Assembly: GCF_004331455.1 (NCBI RefSeq)
Contig: NZ_SJJR01000010.1
Span: forward strand, 1-64,000
From: Micromonospora zingiberis
Lineage (GTDB): Bacteria; Actinomycetota; Actinomycetes; Mycobacteriales; Micromonosporaceae
Length of the DNA: 64,000 bases
Direction: 5' to 3'
Shown: piece by piece, positions 50,971-58,953 of the stretch
Layout: each line of letters begins with the position of its first letter
Position numbering within the stretch: position 1 is the stretch's first letter
Program-made: the position numbers and the translations under genes
The notes under the pieces: model-generated
The model's input: the letters and a program-made list of their open reading frames with translations, nothing else
Database searches by the model: none
What the model was told of the DNA's origin: nothing

Positions 50971-51738
50971 ATGACGCAGGTTGTGAGTGACCGACCGCTG
51001 GCGGCGGACGACCCGACGGCACCGCCGCCCGGCCGGTCCCGGCGGGTCGTGTTGAAGCTCTCCGGCGAGGTGTTCGGCGGCGGCGCGATCGGCGTCGACC
51101 CGGATGTGGTGCAGGCCATCGCCCGGCAGATCGCCACGGTGGTGCGTCGCGGGGTGCAGGTTTCCGTGGTGGTCGGTGGCGGCAACTTCTTCCGTGGCGC
51201 GGAGTTGCAGAAGCGGGGCATGGACCGGGCCCGGGCGGACTACATGGGCATGCTCGGCACCGTGATGAACTGCCTCGCGTTGCAGGACTTCCTGGAGAAG
51301 GAAGGCATCGAGACCCGGGTGCAGAGTGCCATCACGATGGCCCAGGTCGCCGAGCCGTACATTCCGCTGCGCGCGATCCGGCACCTGGAGAAGGGCCGGG
51401 TCGTCATCTTCGGCGCCGGGGCGGGCATGCCGTACTTCTCCACGGACACGGTGGCCGCCCAGCGGGCGTTGGAGATCCACGCGGACGTGGTGCTGATGAG
51501 CAAGAACGGCGTCGACGGGGTCTACACCGCCGATCCGCGGATCGACCCGACCGCCAGCAAGTTCGACTCGATCACCTTCTCCGAGGTGCTGCGCCGCAAC
51601 CTGCGGGTCGCCGACGCCGCCGCCTTCAGCCTGTGCATGGAGAACGGCCTGCCGATGCTGGTCTTCGGCGCACAGGGCGACGACACCATCGTCCGGGCGG
51701 TGGGCGGCGAGAAGATCGGCACGCTGATCACCACCTGA
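50971..51738 (+). CDS. pyrH: Uridylate kinase
   Basis: 255 residues. It makes UDP from UMP, the first committed step to UTP/CTP. KLSGEVFGGG is the phosphate-binding start, VVGGGNFFRG and MGMLGTVMNCLALQDFLEKE, and KNGVDGVYTADPRIDPTA are conserved. A 30-residue N-terminal extension precedes the kinase fold. ATG 50971 is chosen with GGAAGGA upstream. Confidence 0.96.
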   Translation: MTQVVSDRPLAADDPTAPPPGRSRRVVLKLSGEVFGGGAIGVDPDVVQAIARQIATVVRRGVQVSVVVGGGNFFRGAELQKRGMDRARADYMGMLGTVMNCLALQDFLEKEGIETRVQSAITMAQVAEPYIPLRAIRHLEKGRVVIFGAGAGMPYFSTDTVAAQRALEIHADVVLMSKNGVDGVYTADPRIDPTASKFDSITFSEVLRRNLRVADAAAFSLCMENGLPMLVFGAQGDDTIVRAVGGEKIGTLITT

Positions 51739-51818
51739 ACCGACCGTCGATCCGACCCTGACGGTCCCGGTGACCCGACAAGCCCCATGACGAGCACAAG
51801 AAGGAGGCGAGGAGAGCG

Positions 51819-52376
51819 GTGATCGACGACACCCTCCTCGAGGCCGAGGAGAAGATGGAGCGTGCGGTCGAGCACGCCAAGGAGGAGTTCGGTGCCATCC
51901 GCACCGGTCGCGCCACTCCGGCCATGTTCTCCAAGATCATCATTGACTACTACGGCAGCCCGACTCCGCTGACCCAGATGGCGTCGGTGGGCATCCCCGA
52001 GCCGCGGATGGCCATCATCAAGCCGTACGACAACTCGCAGATCAACGCCATGGAGAAGGCGATCCGCGACTCGGACCTCGGGGTCAACCCGAACAACGAG
52101 GGCAACCAGCTGCGCATCCTGCTCCCGCAGATGACCGAGGAGCGCCGCCGCGACATGATCAAGGTCGCCCGGCACAAGGGCGAGGAAGCCAAGGTCGCCA
52201 TCCGTAACATCCGCCGTAAGGGCAAGGAAGAGCTGGACCGGCTCGTCAAGGACGGCGAGGTCGGCGAGGACGACGGCCGTCGCGCGGAGAAGGAACTGGA
52301 CGACCTCACCCAGCGCTACGTCGCGCACGTCGACGAGCTGGTCAAGCACAAGGAAGCCGAGCTCCTGGAGGTCTGA
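51819..52376 (+). CDS. frr: Ribosome recycling factor
   Basis: 185 residues. With EF-G it splits the post-termination ribosome. FGAIRTGRATPAMFSKIIIDYYGS and EDDGRRAEKELDDLTQRYVAHVDELVKHKEAELL are the arms of the three-helix bundle; PYDNSQINAMEKAIRDSDLG is the core. Start GTG with AAGGAGGCGAGGAG upstream. Followed by a palindrome. Confidence 0.97.
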   Translation: MIDDTLLEAEEKMERAVEHAKEEFGAIRTGRATPAMFSKIIIDYYGSPTPLTQMASVGIPEPRMAIIKPYDNSQINAMEKAIRDSDLGVNPNNEGNQLRILLPQMTEERRRDMIKVARHKGEEAKVAIRNIRRKGKEELDRLVKDGEVGEDDGRRAEKELDDLTQRYVAHVDELVKHKEAELLEV

Positions 52377-52411
52377 CCCGCCCGCCTGCCGCCCACCCCA
52401 GCCCCGCCACA

Positions 52412-52467
52412 TCGATCGGGAAGTTGTCGTCGCCAGCGGTGCGTCGCGGCGACAACTTCGTGATCGA
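52412..52467. repeat. GATC-type long palindrome, copy 4
   Basis: CGATCGGGAAGTTGTCG pairs with CGACAACTTCGTGATCG around an approximately 20-nt loop. It lies just after frr and before cdsA, in the same class as the elements near coaD and proS. Confidence 0.55.
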
Positions 52468-52683
52468 CGCGGTGGGGGTCGAGGGTACGGGTGGATACTG
52501 GTGCGGGCTGTGGGGCGGACAGGTGCAGTAGGCTCGGCACGATTCCCGGTGACCCGGTGGTGAAGGGTGGGAATCGGTCAGCCGACCGGCCGGCAAAATC
52601 AGACGGAGCGCCTCGCGCGGGTAGGGGATGGTAGTGGCTGTGCGTCAAGTGGTGGATTTCGCGGCGCCCTCGTCCGGTGCGTG

Positions 52684-54117
52684 ATGTCCCACCTCGACCC
52701 CTACGGTGGCGCCGAGGCCCGTGGCTGGGAACGGCAGGATCGGCCCGCCCAGCTACCCTGGCCCGACCCGGACGTCGATCCCGGCCCCTGGGCCCGCGAC
52801 CCGCACGCCGCCGCCGCCGCCGAACTGTACGCGGAGCCGCGTACCCGGTCCCGTCCGGCTGCCGATCGTCCGTACGCCCGGCAGCCTGACGACCTCGGCG
52901 GCCTGCCCGGCGACCCGTTCGGTGCTCCCCCCGCCGACCGGGGCGCCGCACCCGGCGCCGGCTTCGGCGGCCACGGTGACCGGTACGACGGTGACCCCTA
53001 TGGCGGTGACCGGTACGACGGCGAGCGCGACCGGCGTGACCCGGCCCCGAACGGCGTCGGCCGGCGCCTCGACCTCGGCCACGAGGACGCCCCCACCGCC
53101 CAGATCGAGCCGGTACGCGGCGGCCCGGGCCTCGATCATGACGACGCGCCGACCGCCCAGTTCGCCCCGGTGCCCGCCAGCGACGACCCGGACCCCGACG
53201 AGCCGCCGGCGGGCAAGCGCCACCGGGGCCGGCGCCGCGCCGGTGCCGCTCGGCCAGCCGGCCCGCAGTCGGGGTCGAACGCAGGCCCGCAGCCGGCGCC
53301 GAGTCGGGCCGGCCGGAACCTGCCGGCGGCGATCTCGGTGGGCGTCTGCCTGGGTGCTGCGGTCCTGCTTCCGCTCTTCCTCTACACGCCTTCCTTCCTG
53401 CTGGTGCTCGCCGCCGCGTTCGGTGTGGGCATCTGGGAGATGTCCCGCGCGGTACGGCGTGCCCGTGCCCAGGTGCCGCTGGTCCCACTGATCGTCGGTG
53501 GGGTGCTGACGGTCACCATCGGCTGGTTCGGCGGGTTGGACGCGCTGCTGCTGGGGCTGCTGGTCACGATCGCGGGCACGCTCGTCTGGCGGCTCGGCGA
53601 CGGTACGGCCAACTTCCGGCGGGACATGACCGCGGCCATCCTGATCGCGGTGTACGTGCCCTTCCTCGGCGGCTTCGCCGCCCTGCTCGCGTCGTCCCCC
53701 GACGACGGGGCGCTGCGGGTGCTGGTGACCCTGGTCGCCGTGGTGCTCTCCGACACCGGCGGGTACGCCGCTGGCGCCAACTTCGGTAAACATCCGATGG
53801 CGCCGACGATCAGCCCCAAGAAGTCCTGGGAGGGTTTCGCCGGGTCGGTCGGGGCGGCCGCGCTGGGCAGTGCCCTGCTGCTCTGGCTGCTGTTCGACGT
53901 GGCCCCGTGGTGGGGTGCCGTGTTCGGGGTGGCGGTGTCGGGCGCCGCCGTCCTTGGTGACCTCGCCGAATCCATGATCAAGCGGGATCTCGGCGTGAAG
54001 GACATGAGCAACCTGCTGCCCGGGCACGGTGGCCTGATGGACCGGCTGGACTCGGTGCTGTTCGCGGTGCCGACCGCGTACCTGCTGCTCGTGGTTCTTG
54101 TTCCGGCGGTGAACTGA
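52684..54117 (+). CDS. cdsA: Phosphatidate cytidylyltransferase
   Basis: 477 residues, much longer than the usual 270-300. It makes CDP-diacylglycerol from phosphatidic acid and CTP. Residues 1-205 form a Pro/Asp/Gly/Arg-rich disordered extension (DRYDGDPYGGDRYDG). Eight to nine transmembrane helices follow. The CTP-transferase signature GDLAESMIKRDLGVKDMSNL and LPGHGGLMDRLDS are intact near the C-terminus. Start ATG 52684. The extension may bind regulators or envelope partners; that is conjecture. Confidence 0.95.
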   Translation: MSHLDPYGGAEARGWERQDRPAQLPWPDPDVDPGPWARDPHAAAAAELYAEPRTRSRPAADRPYARQPDDLGGLPGDPFGAPPADRGAAPGAGFGGHGDRYDGDPYGGDRYDGERDRRDPAPNGVGRRLDLGHEDAPTAQIEPVRGGPGLDHDDAPTAQFAPVPASDDPDPDEPPAGKRHRGRRRAGAARPAGPQSGSNAGPQPAPSRAGRNLPAAISVGVCLGAAVLLPLFLYTPSFLLVLAAAFGVGIWEMSRAVRRARAQVPLVPLIVGGVLTVTIGWFGGLDALLLGLLVTIAGTLVWRLGDGTANFRRDMTAAILIAVYVPFLGGFAALLASSPDDGALRVLVTLVAVVLSDTGGYAAGANFGKHPMAPTISPKKSWEGFAGSVGAAALGSALLLWLLFDVAPWWGAVFGVAVSGAAVLGDLAESMIKRDLGVKDMSNLLPGHGGLMDRLDSVLFAVPTAYLLLVVLVPAVN

Positions 54118-54221
54118 GGCATGGATCACGCCGGCACAGCCCGGTCGTACGGGTGGCCGGAGGCGATCCGCGCCCTCCGGACGGGTGCGTTCCGATCCGG
54201 GCGTGCCAGACTGGACGGGCC

Positions 54222-55373
54222 ATGACGAGCCTGCCCCTGATTCCGGCGGACCCGGACGCGCCCGGTGCGCGCCGGGCGTCGATGCCACCGCAACATCTCG
54301 CCGACCTCGACCTCGCGGGCCGCAAGGCCCTGGTCACCGGGCTGGGTGAGCCGGCCTTCCGGGCCCGGCAGATCTCCACCCACTACTTCGGTCGGCTGGT
54401 ACGTGACCCGGCGCAGATGACCGACCTGCCGGCGGCTTCCCGTGACCGGCTGGCCGACCAGCTGCTGCCCCGGCTGCTCAACCCGGTCCGCGAGATGGCG
54501 TGTGACGACGGGGCGACCCGCAAGGCGCTCTGGCGCCTGCACGACGGCTCGCTGGTGGAGAGCGTGCTGATGGGCTACCCGGACCGGGTCACCGTCTGCA
54601 TCTCCAGCCAGGCCGGGTGCGGGATGGCGTGTCCGTTCTGCGCCACCGGGCAGGCGGGCCTGACCCGCAACCTCTCCACCGCCGAGATCGTCGACCAGGC
54701 GGTCTACCTGGCCGGGGTGGCCGCCTCCGGGGCGGTGGCGGGGTCGCCGCCGAGGTTGTCGCACGTCGTCTTCATGGGCATGGGCGAGCCGCTGGCGAAC
54801 TACAACCGGGTGGTGGCCGCGATCCGTCGGCTGGTCACGCCGGCGCCGGAGGGCCTCGGCCTGTCCCAGCGGCACATCACCGTTTCCACGGTCGGCCTGG
54901 TGCCTGCCATCCACCGACTGGCCAGCGAAGACCTCTCGGTGACCCTTGCGTTGTCGCTGCACGCCCCCGATGATGAGCTGCGCGACGAACTCGTGCCGGT
55001 CAACCAGCGCTGGAAGGTGTCCGAGGTGCTGGACGCCGCCTGGGCCTACGCGGCTCGCACGGGGCGTCGTGTGTCGATCGAGTACGCGATGATCAAGGAC
55101 GTGAACGACCAGCCGTGGCGAGCCGATCTGCTCGGGCGGCTGCTGGCCGGCAAGCTGGCCCATGTGAACTTGATTCCGCTCAATCCGACTCCGGGCAGTC
55201 GCTGGGACGCGAGCCCGAAGCCGGTGGAGCGGGAGTTCGTCCGGCGGTTGCGCGACGCCGGGGTGTCCACCACGGTGCGGGACACCCGGGGTCGCGAGAT
55301 CGACGGGGCGTGTGGGCAGCTGGCCGCCGCTGAGGACAGGGGCACCGACCCGGCCGGGAACTTGTCGGCGTGA
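54222..55373 (+). CDS. rlmN: 23S rRNA (adenine2503-C2)-methyltransferase RlmN
   Basis: 383 residues. A radical-SAM methyltransferase acting on A2503 of 23S rRNA and A37 of tRNAs. The radical SAM cluster is C133-xxx-C137-xx-C140 (GCGMACPFCATG). The essential Cys near the C-terminus is in EIDGACGQL. FMGMGEPLANYNRV is the family's GGE-like motif. ATG 54222 is chosen because the upstream frame is not conserved. Confidence 0.96.
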   Translation: MTSLPLIPADPDAPGARRASMPPQHLADLDLAGRKALVTGLGEPAFRARQISTHYFGRLVRDPAQMTDLPAASRDRLADQLLPRLLNPVREMACDDGATRKALWRLHDGSLVESVLMGYPDRVTVCISSQAGCGMACPFCATGQAGLTRNLSTAEIVDQAVYLAGVAASGAVAGSPPRLSHVVFMGMGEPLANYNRVVAAIRRLVTPAPEGLGLSQRHITVSTVGLVPAIHRLASEDLSVTLALSLHAPDDELRDELVPVNQRWKVSEVLDAAWAYAARTGRRVSIEYAMIKDVNDQPWRADLLGRLLAGKLAHVNLIPLNPTPGSRWDASPKPVEREFVRRLRDAGVSTTVRDTRGREIDGACGQLAAAEDRGTDPAGNLSA

Positions 55374-55404
55374 CCGGGCGTGGCGAACGAGACCAGGAGA
55401 CATA

Positions 55405-56592
55405 GTGGCGAGTCAGGGTCAGCGTTTCCGGCGTAAGGCGCTCCGCCGGGGATACAAGGTTGACGAGGTGGACGCCTTCCTGGACCGGGTCGAGGCGACC
55501 CTCGCCGGCCAGCCGGTAGGTGCTCCGGTGGCCTCGCAGGAAGTCCACGACGTCGTCTTCCGGGTTCGCTTCAACGGCTACGACGAGTGGCAGGTCGACC
55601 TGCACCTCGACCGGGTCGAACGGCAGCTGGCCGAGTTGGAGGAGCGTGGCGCTGGCCGGGCCGGTGGCGAGGGCCGGATGGGCCCGCCGGACCGGATGGG
55701 CCCGCCGATGCGCGAGGAGCGGGGGATGACCCCGATGCCGCAGCCGCCGATGCCGCCCCGACCGATGCCGGCGCAGGCAGGCCCGCCGTACGGCCGCTAC
55801 GACGAGCCGACCGGTGCCTTCGCCGGCGGGTACGACGCTCCCCGCAGCGGATACGAGGCACCGCGTGGTCCGATGGGTCCGGGTGGTCCGATGGGTCCCC
55901 CCGGCGGCCCGATGGGTCATGGCGCCCCGCCGCGCGGTCTGCCCGCCGGGCCGGGCGGTTACGGTCCTCCGGACGGCCCGGGTGGCTATGGCCCCCCGGA
56001 TGGGCCGGGTGGTTACGGTCCTCCGGACGGCCCGGGTGGCTACGGCCCTCCGGACGGGCCCGGTGGTTACGGTCCTCCGGACGGGCCGGGCGGCTATGGT
56101 CCCCCCGACGGCCCGGGTGGCTACGGCCCCCCCGAGGAGCAGCGGTTTGACGGCTTCGAGGCGGGTCGACGCGCCCGTACCGACATGACTGCGGAGATCC
56201 GGATGCCGGATCGTGACCCGCGTCGCGGCCCCGCCGGCCCGCCCGCCGTGCCGCAGCAGGCACTCGGTGGCCCGCCGATGGCGGGGCCACCGGCGATGGC
56301 CGGGCCCTCGATGGGCGGGCCGCCGATGGCCGGACCGCCCGGCAGCGATCTCTACCGGGTGGATCAGATTCGGCGCAGTTTCCAGGTGCGCCGCTTCGGC
56401 AGTGGATACGACCCCGACCAGGTGGACCGCTTCTTCGAGAGCCTGCTCGGCGGGATGGCCGGGCGCAACCAGATGCCGGTGAATCCGAAGGACCTGGACA
56501 CGCTGCGCTTCGGGCTGGTGCAGGGCGGCTACTTCGAGGCCGAGGTCGACGCCGCGCTGAAGAACGTGCAGGACATTCTTTTCGGTCGCTGA
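55405..56592 (+). CDS. DivIVA-domain protein with Gly-Pro repeat linker
   Basis: 395 residues. Two DivIVA-type membrane-curvature motifs are seen, at residues 7-35 (RFRRKALRRGYKVDEVDAFL) and about 320-350 (FQVRRFGSGYDPDQVDRFFE). Between them is a disordered region with seven 9-residue PGGYGPPDG repeats (about residues 184-245, DNA 55954-56138), plus Met/Pro-rich stretches. Family members interact with polar-growth machinery; the function of this one is not known. Start GTG 55405 is the best choice, with AGGAGAC upstream. It is the last gene of the plus-strand cluster; terminator follows. Confidence 0.85.
   Translation: MASQGQRFRRKALRRGYKVDEVDAFLDRVEATLAGQPVGAPVASQEVHDVVFRVRFNGYDEWQVDLHLDRVERQLAELEERGAGRAGGEGRMGPPDRMGPPMREERGMTPMPQPPMPPRPMPAQAGPPYGRYDEPTGAFAGGYDAPRSGYEAPRGPMGPGGPMGPPGGPMGHGAPPRGLPAGPGGYGPPDGPGGYGPPDGPGGYGPPDGPGGYGPPDGPGGYGPPDGPGGYGPPDGPGGYGPPEEQRFDGFEAGRRARTDMTAEIRMPDRDPRRGPAGPPAVPQQALGGPPMAGPPAMAGPSMGGPPMAGPPGSDLYRVDQIRRSFQVRRFGSGYDPDQVDRFFESLLGGMAGRNQMPVNPKDLDTLRFGLVQGGYFEAEVDAALKNVQDILFGR
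55954..56138 (+). repeat. 27-bp coding tandem repeats in the DivIVA-domain gene
   Basis: Six full units and one partial unit of 27 bases begin at 55954 and encode GGYGPPDGP. Codon choice alternates, with ggt-tac and ggc-tat versions, so third-position differences, not protein changes, separate the units. Confidence 0.8.
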
Positions 56593-56601
56593 CCGGCGCC
56601 G

Positions 56602-56645
56602 ACGAGTGGGGCCCGCCTCCGATGCCGGAGGCGGGCCCCACTCGT
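56602..56645. terminator. 20-bp perfect hairpin between convergent genes
   Basis: ACGAGTGGGGCCCGCCTCCG pairs with CGGAGGCGGGCCCCACTCGT with loop ATGC. It sits 10 nt after the DivIVA-domain gene and serves both strands. Confidence 0.85.
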
Positions 56646-56744
56646 GTTGCCGGGACGGGCTCGCACGTCCCCCTGTCGCCGTACCACACGACCGGGTTCG
56701 CCACACCGCTTGCTACGCGAGCGGTTGGCGCCGTGGCGGCTGGG

Positions 56745-56966
56745 TCAGGAACGCAGACCGTTGCGGCGCAGCACCACGTCACCGAGGACGATGAGCAGCA
56801 GAAGCGCGGCCAGGCCGATCAGCCAGATGTCCTCGACCCTGCCCTCGTGGTTGCCGCAGAGCATCGCCAGCAGCGCGAACGCGGTGACGACCGCGCCGAT
56901 CCGCCCGGCCTTGCGGTGCCCAGGCTTGTGCTGGTCTGGCGACGTTACCGGCTCGCTTCCTGCCAC
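56745..56966 (-). CDS. Small membrane protein, DUF2631 family
   Basis: 73 residues. It begins MAGSEPVTSPDQHKPGHRKA and has two transmembrane helices (GAVVTAFALLAMLCG and IWLIGLAALLLLIVLGDVVL). Actinobacteria-specific DUF2631 proteins have this architecture; the function is unknown. Start GTG with GGAAGGA upstream on the minus strand. It converges on the DivIVA-domain gene. Confidence 0.85.
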   Translation of the reverse strand: MAGSEPVTSPDQHKPGHRKAGRIGAVVTAFALLAMLCGNHEGRVEDIWLIGLAALLLLIVLGDVVLRRNGLRS

Positions 56967-57281
56967 TGGTCGGTCCTTCCCTCGCGATCGGATCTCCGGT
57001 TAGTCTGGCACGCCCCGCGTCGGCCCTGGCGCAGGGCCCGACCGATAAAGGACGACCGATGTCCGGCGGCGACGATCGTGTCCCGCCGAAGAGCGGGCCC
57101 GAGACGCGGGACACCGGCACGTCGGGTCGGCTGGTCGCCCGGTCGAGGGCCGAGGACCCGGGCCGTCTGGCCTGTCTTCGCCGGGCCGGACGGGACTACC
57201 GGCGTCGCGGGACGGTGAGCACACTGCCTCCGGTAGCGTTCTTGCGTACGTCGTGATTTGTCTTCTTGAGGGGGAACTGCG
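56967..57281. other. Intergenic stretch between divergent genes
   Basis: Contains a possible -10 for the minus-strand DUF2631 gene in gtctggcacg near 57005 and, for the plus strand, candidate TAGCGT near 57236. A 65-codon open frame (57059-57256) lacks family likeness and is not called. No other gene is seen. Confidence 0.4.
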
Positions 57282-58868
57282 GTGCGAGTGACCGGTACCG
57301 GGCACGCGAGCATGCGGATCGACACTGCTGCGGGCAGCATCCTGTGCGACCCGTGGGTCAATCCGGCCTACTTCGCCTCCTGGTTCCCGTTCCCGGACAA
57401 TTCCCAGCTCGACTGGGAGAGCCTCGGCGACGTCGACTACCTGTACGTCTCCCACCTGCACCGGGACCACTTCGACGCGGCCCACCTGAAGCGGTACGTG
57501 TCGAAGTCCGCGACCGTGCTGCTGCCCGAGTTCCCCACCTCGGAGATGGAGGACGAGTTCCGCGCGCTGGGCTTCACGAAGTTCCTGAAGACCCGCAACG
57601 AGGAGGTCGTCGAGCTGGACGGCGGCCTGAAGATCATGATTCAGGCGCTGACCAGCCCGACCGACGGCCCGATCGGTGACTCGTCGCTCTGGGTGGAGTA
57701 CGACGGCGTACGGCTGCTCAACCAGAACGACGCCCGCCCCACCGACCTGAGCGTCTTCGCCGAGCTGGGCCACGTGCACGCGCACCTGCTCCAGTTTTCC
57801 GGAGCGATCTGGTACCCGATGGTCTACGAGCTGCCGCAGTCGGCGAAGACCGCGTTCGGCAAGCAGAAGCGGGACCGGCAGTTCGACCGCACCTGGCGCT
57901 ACATCGACGACCTGAAGGCCGACCACGTCTTCCCGATCGCCGGGCCGCCCTGCTTCCTCGACGACGAGCTGTGGCAGTTCAACGACATCTTCGACGACGA
58001 GGGGAACATCTTCCCCGACCAGTCGGTCTTCCTGGCCGAGTACGCCAAGGTCGGCGGCACCAACGGCATCGTGCTGCTGCCCGGCAGCGTCGCCGAGGTC
58101 ACCACCTCCGGGGCGACGACCACCCACCCGCAGCCGGTCGAGGAGTTCTTCGCCAACAAGGTCGCCCACCTGGAGGAGATGCGCGAGCGCAAGCGCCCGA
58201 TCATCGAGGCGGAGAAGGCGTCCTGGCGGCACCCCGAGGTCGACGTGCTCAAGGAGCTGAAGCAGCGCATCGAGCCGCTGCTGGACGAGTCGATCTACCT
58301 GGCCAAGGGCGTCGGCGGTCCGGTCCGCTTCGACCTGGTCGGCACTGACAGCTCAGGCGGCGAGACCGTTGAATCGATAGTGGTGGACTTCCCGGGCAAG
58401 CAGGTGCGGCCGTACGCCGACGAGAAGGTGCGTTACCGGTTCCGTACCGAGCGGGCGCTGGTGGAGCACCTGCTGCACATCGGCGAGGTCGACTGGGTCA
58501 ACTCGCTCTTCCTCTCCTGCCGGTTCTCGGCGGCCCGGATCGGCCAGTACAACGAGTTCGTGTACGCCTTCTTCAAGTGCCTGTCCACTGAGCGCCTCCA
58601 GTACGCCGAGGGCTGGTACGACGAGCACGAGCGGGCCGTCGACGCCGAGGACATCACCGTCGGCGACTGGACGGTGCAGCGGCGCTGCCCGCACCTGAAG
58701 GCGGATCTGAGCCGATTCGGCATCGTCGAGGGCGACCAGTTGACCTGCCAGCTGCACGGCTGGCGCTTCGACCTGCCCAGCGGGCGCTGCCTGACCAGCG
58801 TCGGCCACAAGATCCGCGCGCACCGGGTCGGCGAGGAGGCCCCCGCCACGGAGGTCGCCCGGTCGTAA
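57282..58868 (+). CDS. Metallo-beta-lactamase-fold protein with C-terminal Rieske domain
   Basis: 528 residues. The N-terminal half is a metallo-beta-lactamase-like fold: SHLHRDHFD (His58, His60, Asp62, His63) is the dinuclear metal motif. The C-terminal 65 residues form a Rieske [2Fe-2S] domain with C469-x-H471 (CPHLKAD) and C489-x2-H492 (LTCQLHGW), spacing normal. Proteins that combine these domains are related to CMP-N-acetylneuraminate hydroxylase-type and alkylsulfatase-like MBL enzymes; the reaction is unknown. A ribosome-binding GAGGGGG precedes the GTG. It stands alone, with its own promoter. Confidence 0.87.
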   Translation: MRVTGTGHASMRIDTAAGSILCDPWVNPAYFASWFPFPDNSQLDWESLGDVDYLYVSHLHRDHFDAAHLKRYVSKSATVLLPEFPTSEMEDEFRALGFTKFLKTRNEEVVELDGGLKIMIQALTSPTDGPIGDSSLWVEYDGVRLLNQNDARPTDLSVFAELGHVHAHLLQFSGAIWYPMVYELPQSAKTAFGKQKRDRQFDRTWRYIDDLKADHVFPIAGPPCFLDDELWQFNDIFDDEGNIFPDQSVFLAEYAKVGGTNGIVLLPGSVAEVTTSGATTTHPQPVEEFFANKVAHLEEMRERKRPIIEAEKASWRHPEVDVLKELKQRIEPLLDESIYLAKGVGGPVRFDLVGTDSSGGETVESIVVDFPGKQVRPYADEKVRYRFRTERALVEHLLHIGEVDWVNSLFLSCRFSAARIGQYNEFVYAFFKCLSTERLQYAEGWYDEHERAVDAEDITVGDWTVQRRCPHLKADLSRFGIVEGDQLTCQLHGWRFDLPSGRCLTSVGHKIRAHRVGEEAPATEVARS

Positions 58869-58878
58869 GCCGGTTGGT

Positions 58879-58932
58879 GTTAAGAAGGGGCCCCTTTACT
58901 ACGCGAGGCGTTAATAAGGTGCCCTTCCTTAC
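58879..58932. repeat. 54-bp dispersed intergenic repeat, copy E
   Basis: GTTAAGAAGGGGCCCCTTTA, then CTACGCGAGGCGTTAATAAG, then GTGCCCTTCCTTAC. It lies between the convergent Rieske-protein and oxidoreductase genes. Confidence 0.7.
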
Positions 58933-58953
58933 CCCGCAGCCCGAGTAGCGCGC

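Noticed and set aside
55954..56138. Regular 27-bp repeats considered as a CRISPR array
   Set aside because: No spacers of varied sequence; the units are adjacent, in-frame and encode protein.
56646..56745. Stretch after the DivIVA terminator checked for a tRNA
   Set aside because: No cloverleaf or T-loop pattern could be built; gggttcgcc is not a standard T-loop.
57059..57256. 65-codon plus-strand frame before the Rieske fusion gene
   Set aside because: Weak ribosome-binding site, Arg/Gly composition and no family likeness; it may only be intergenic DNA.
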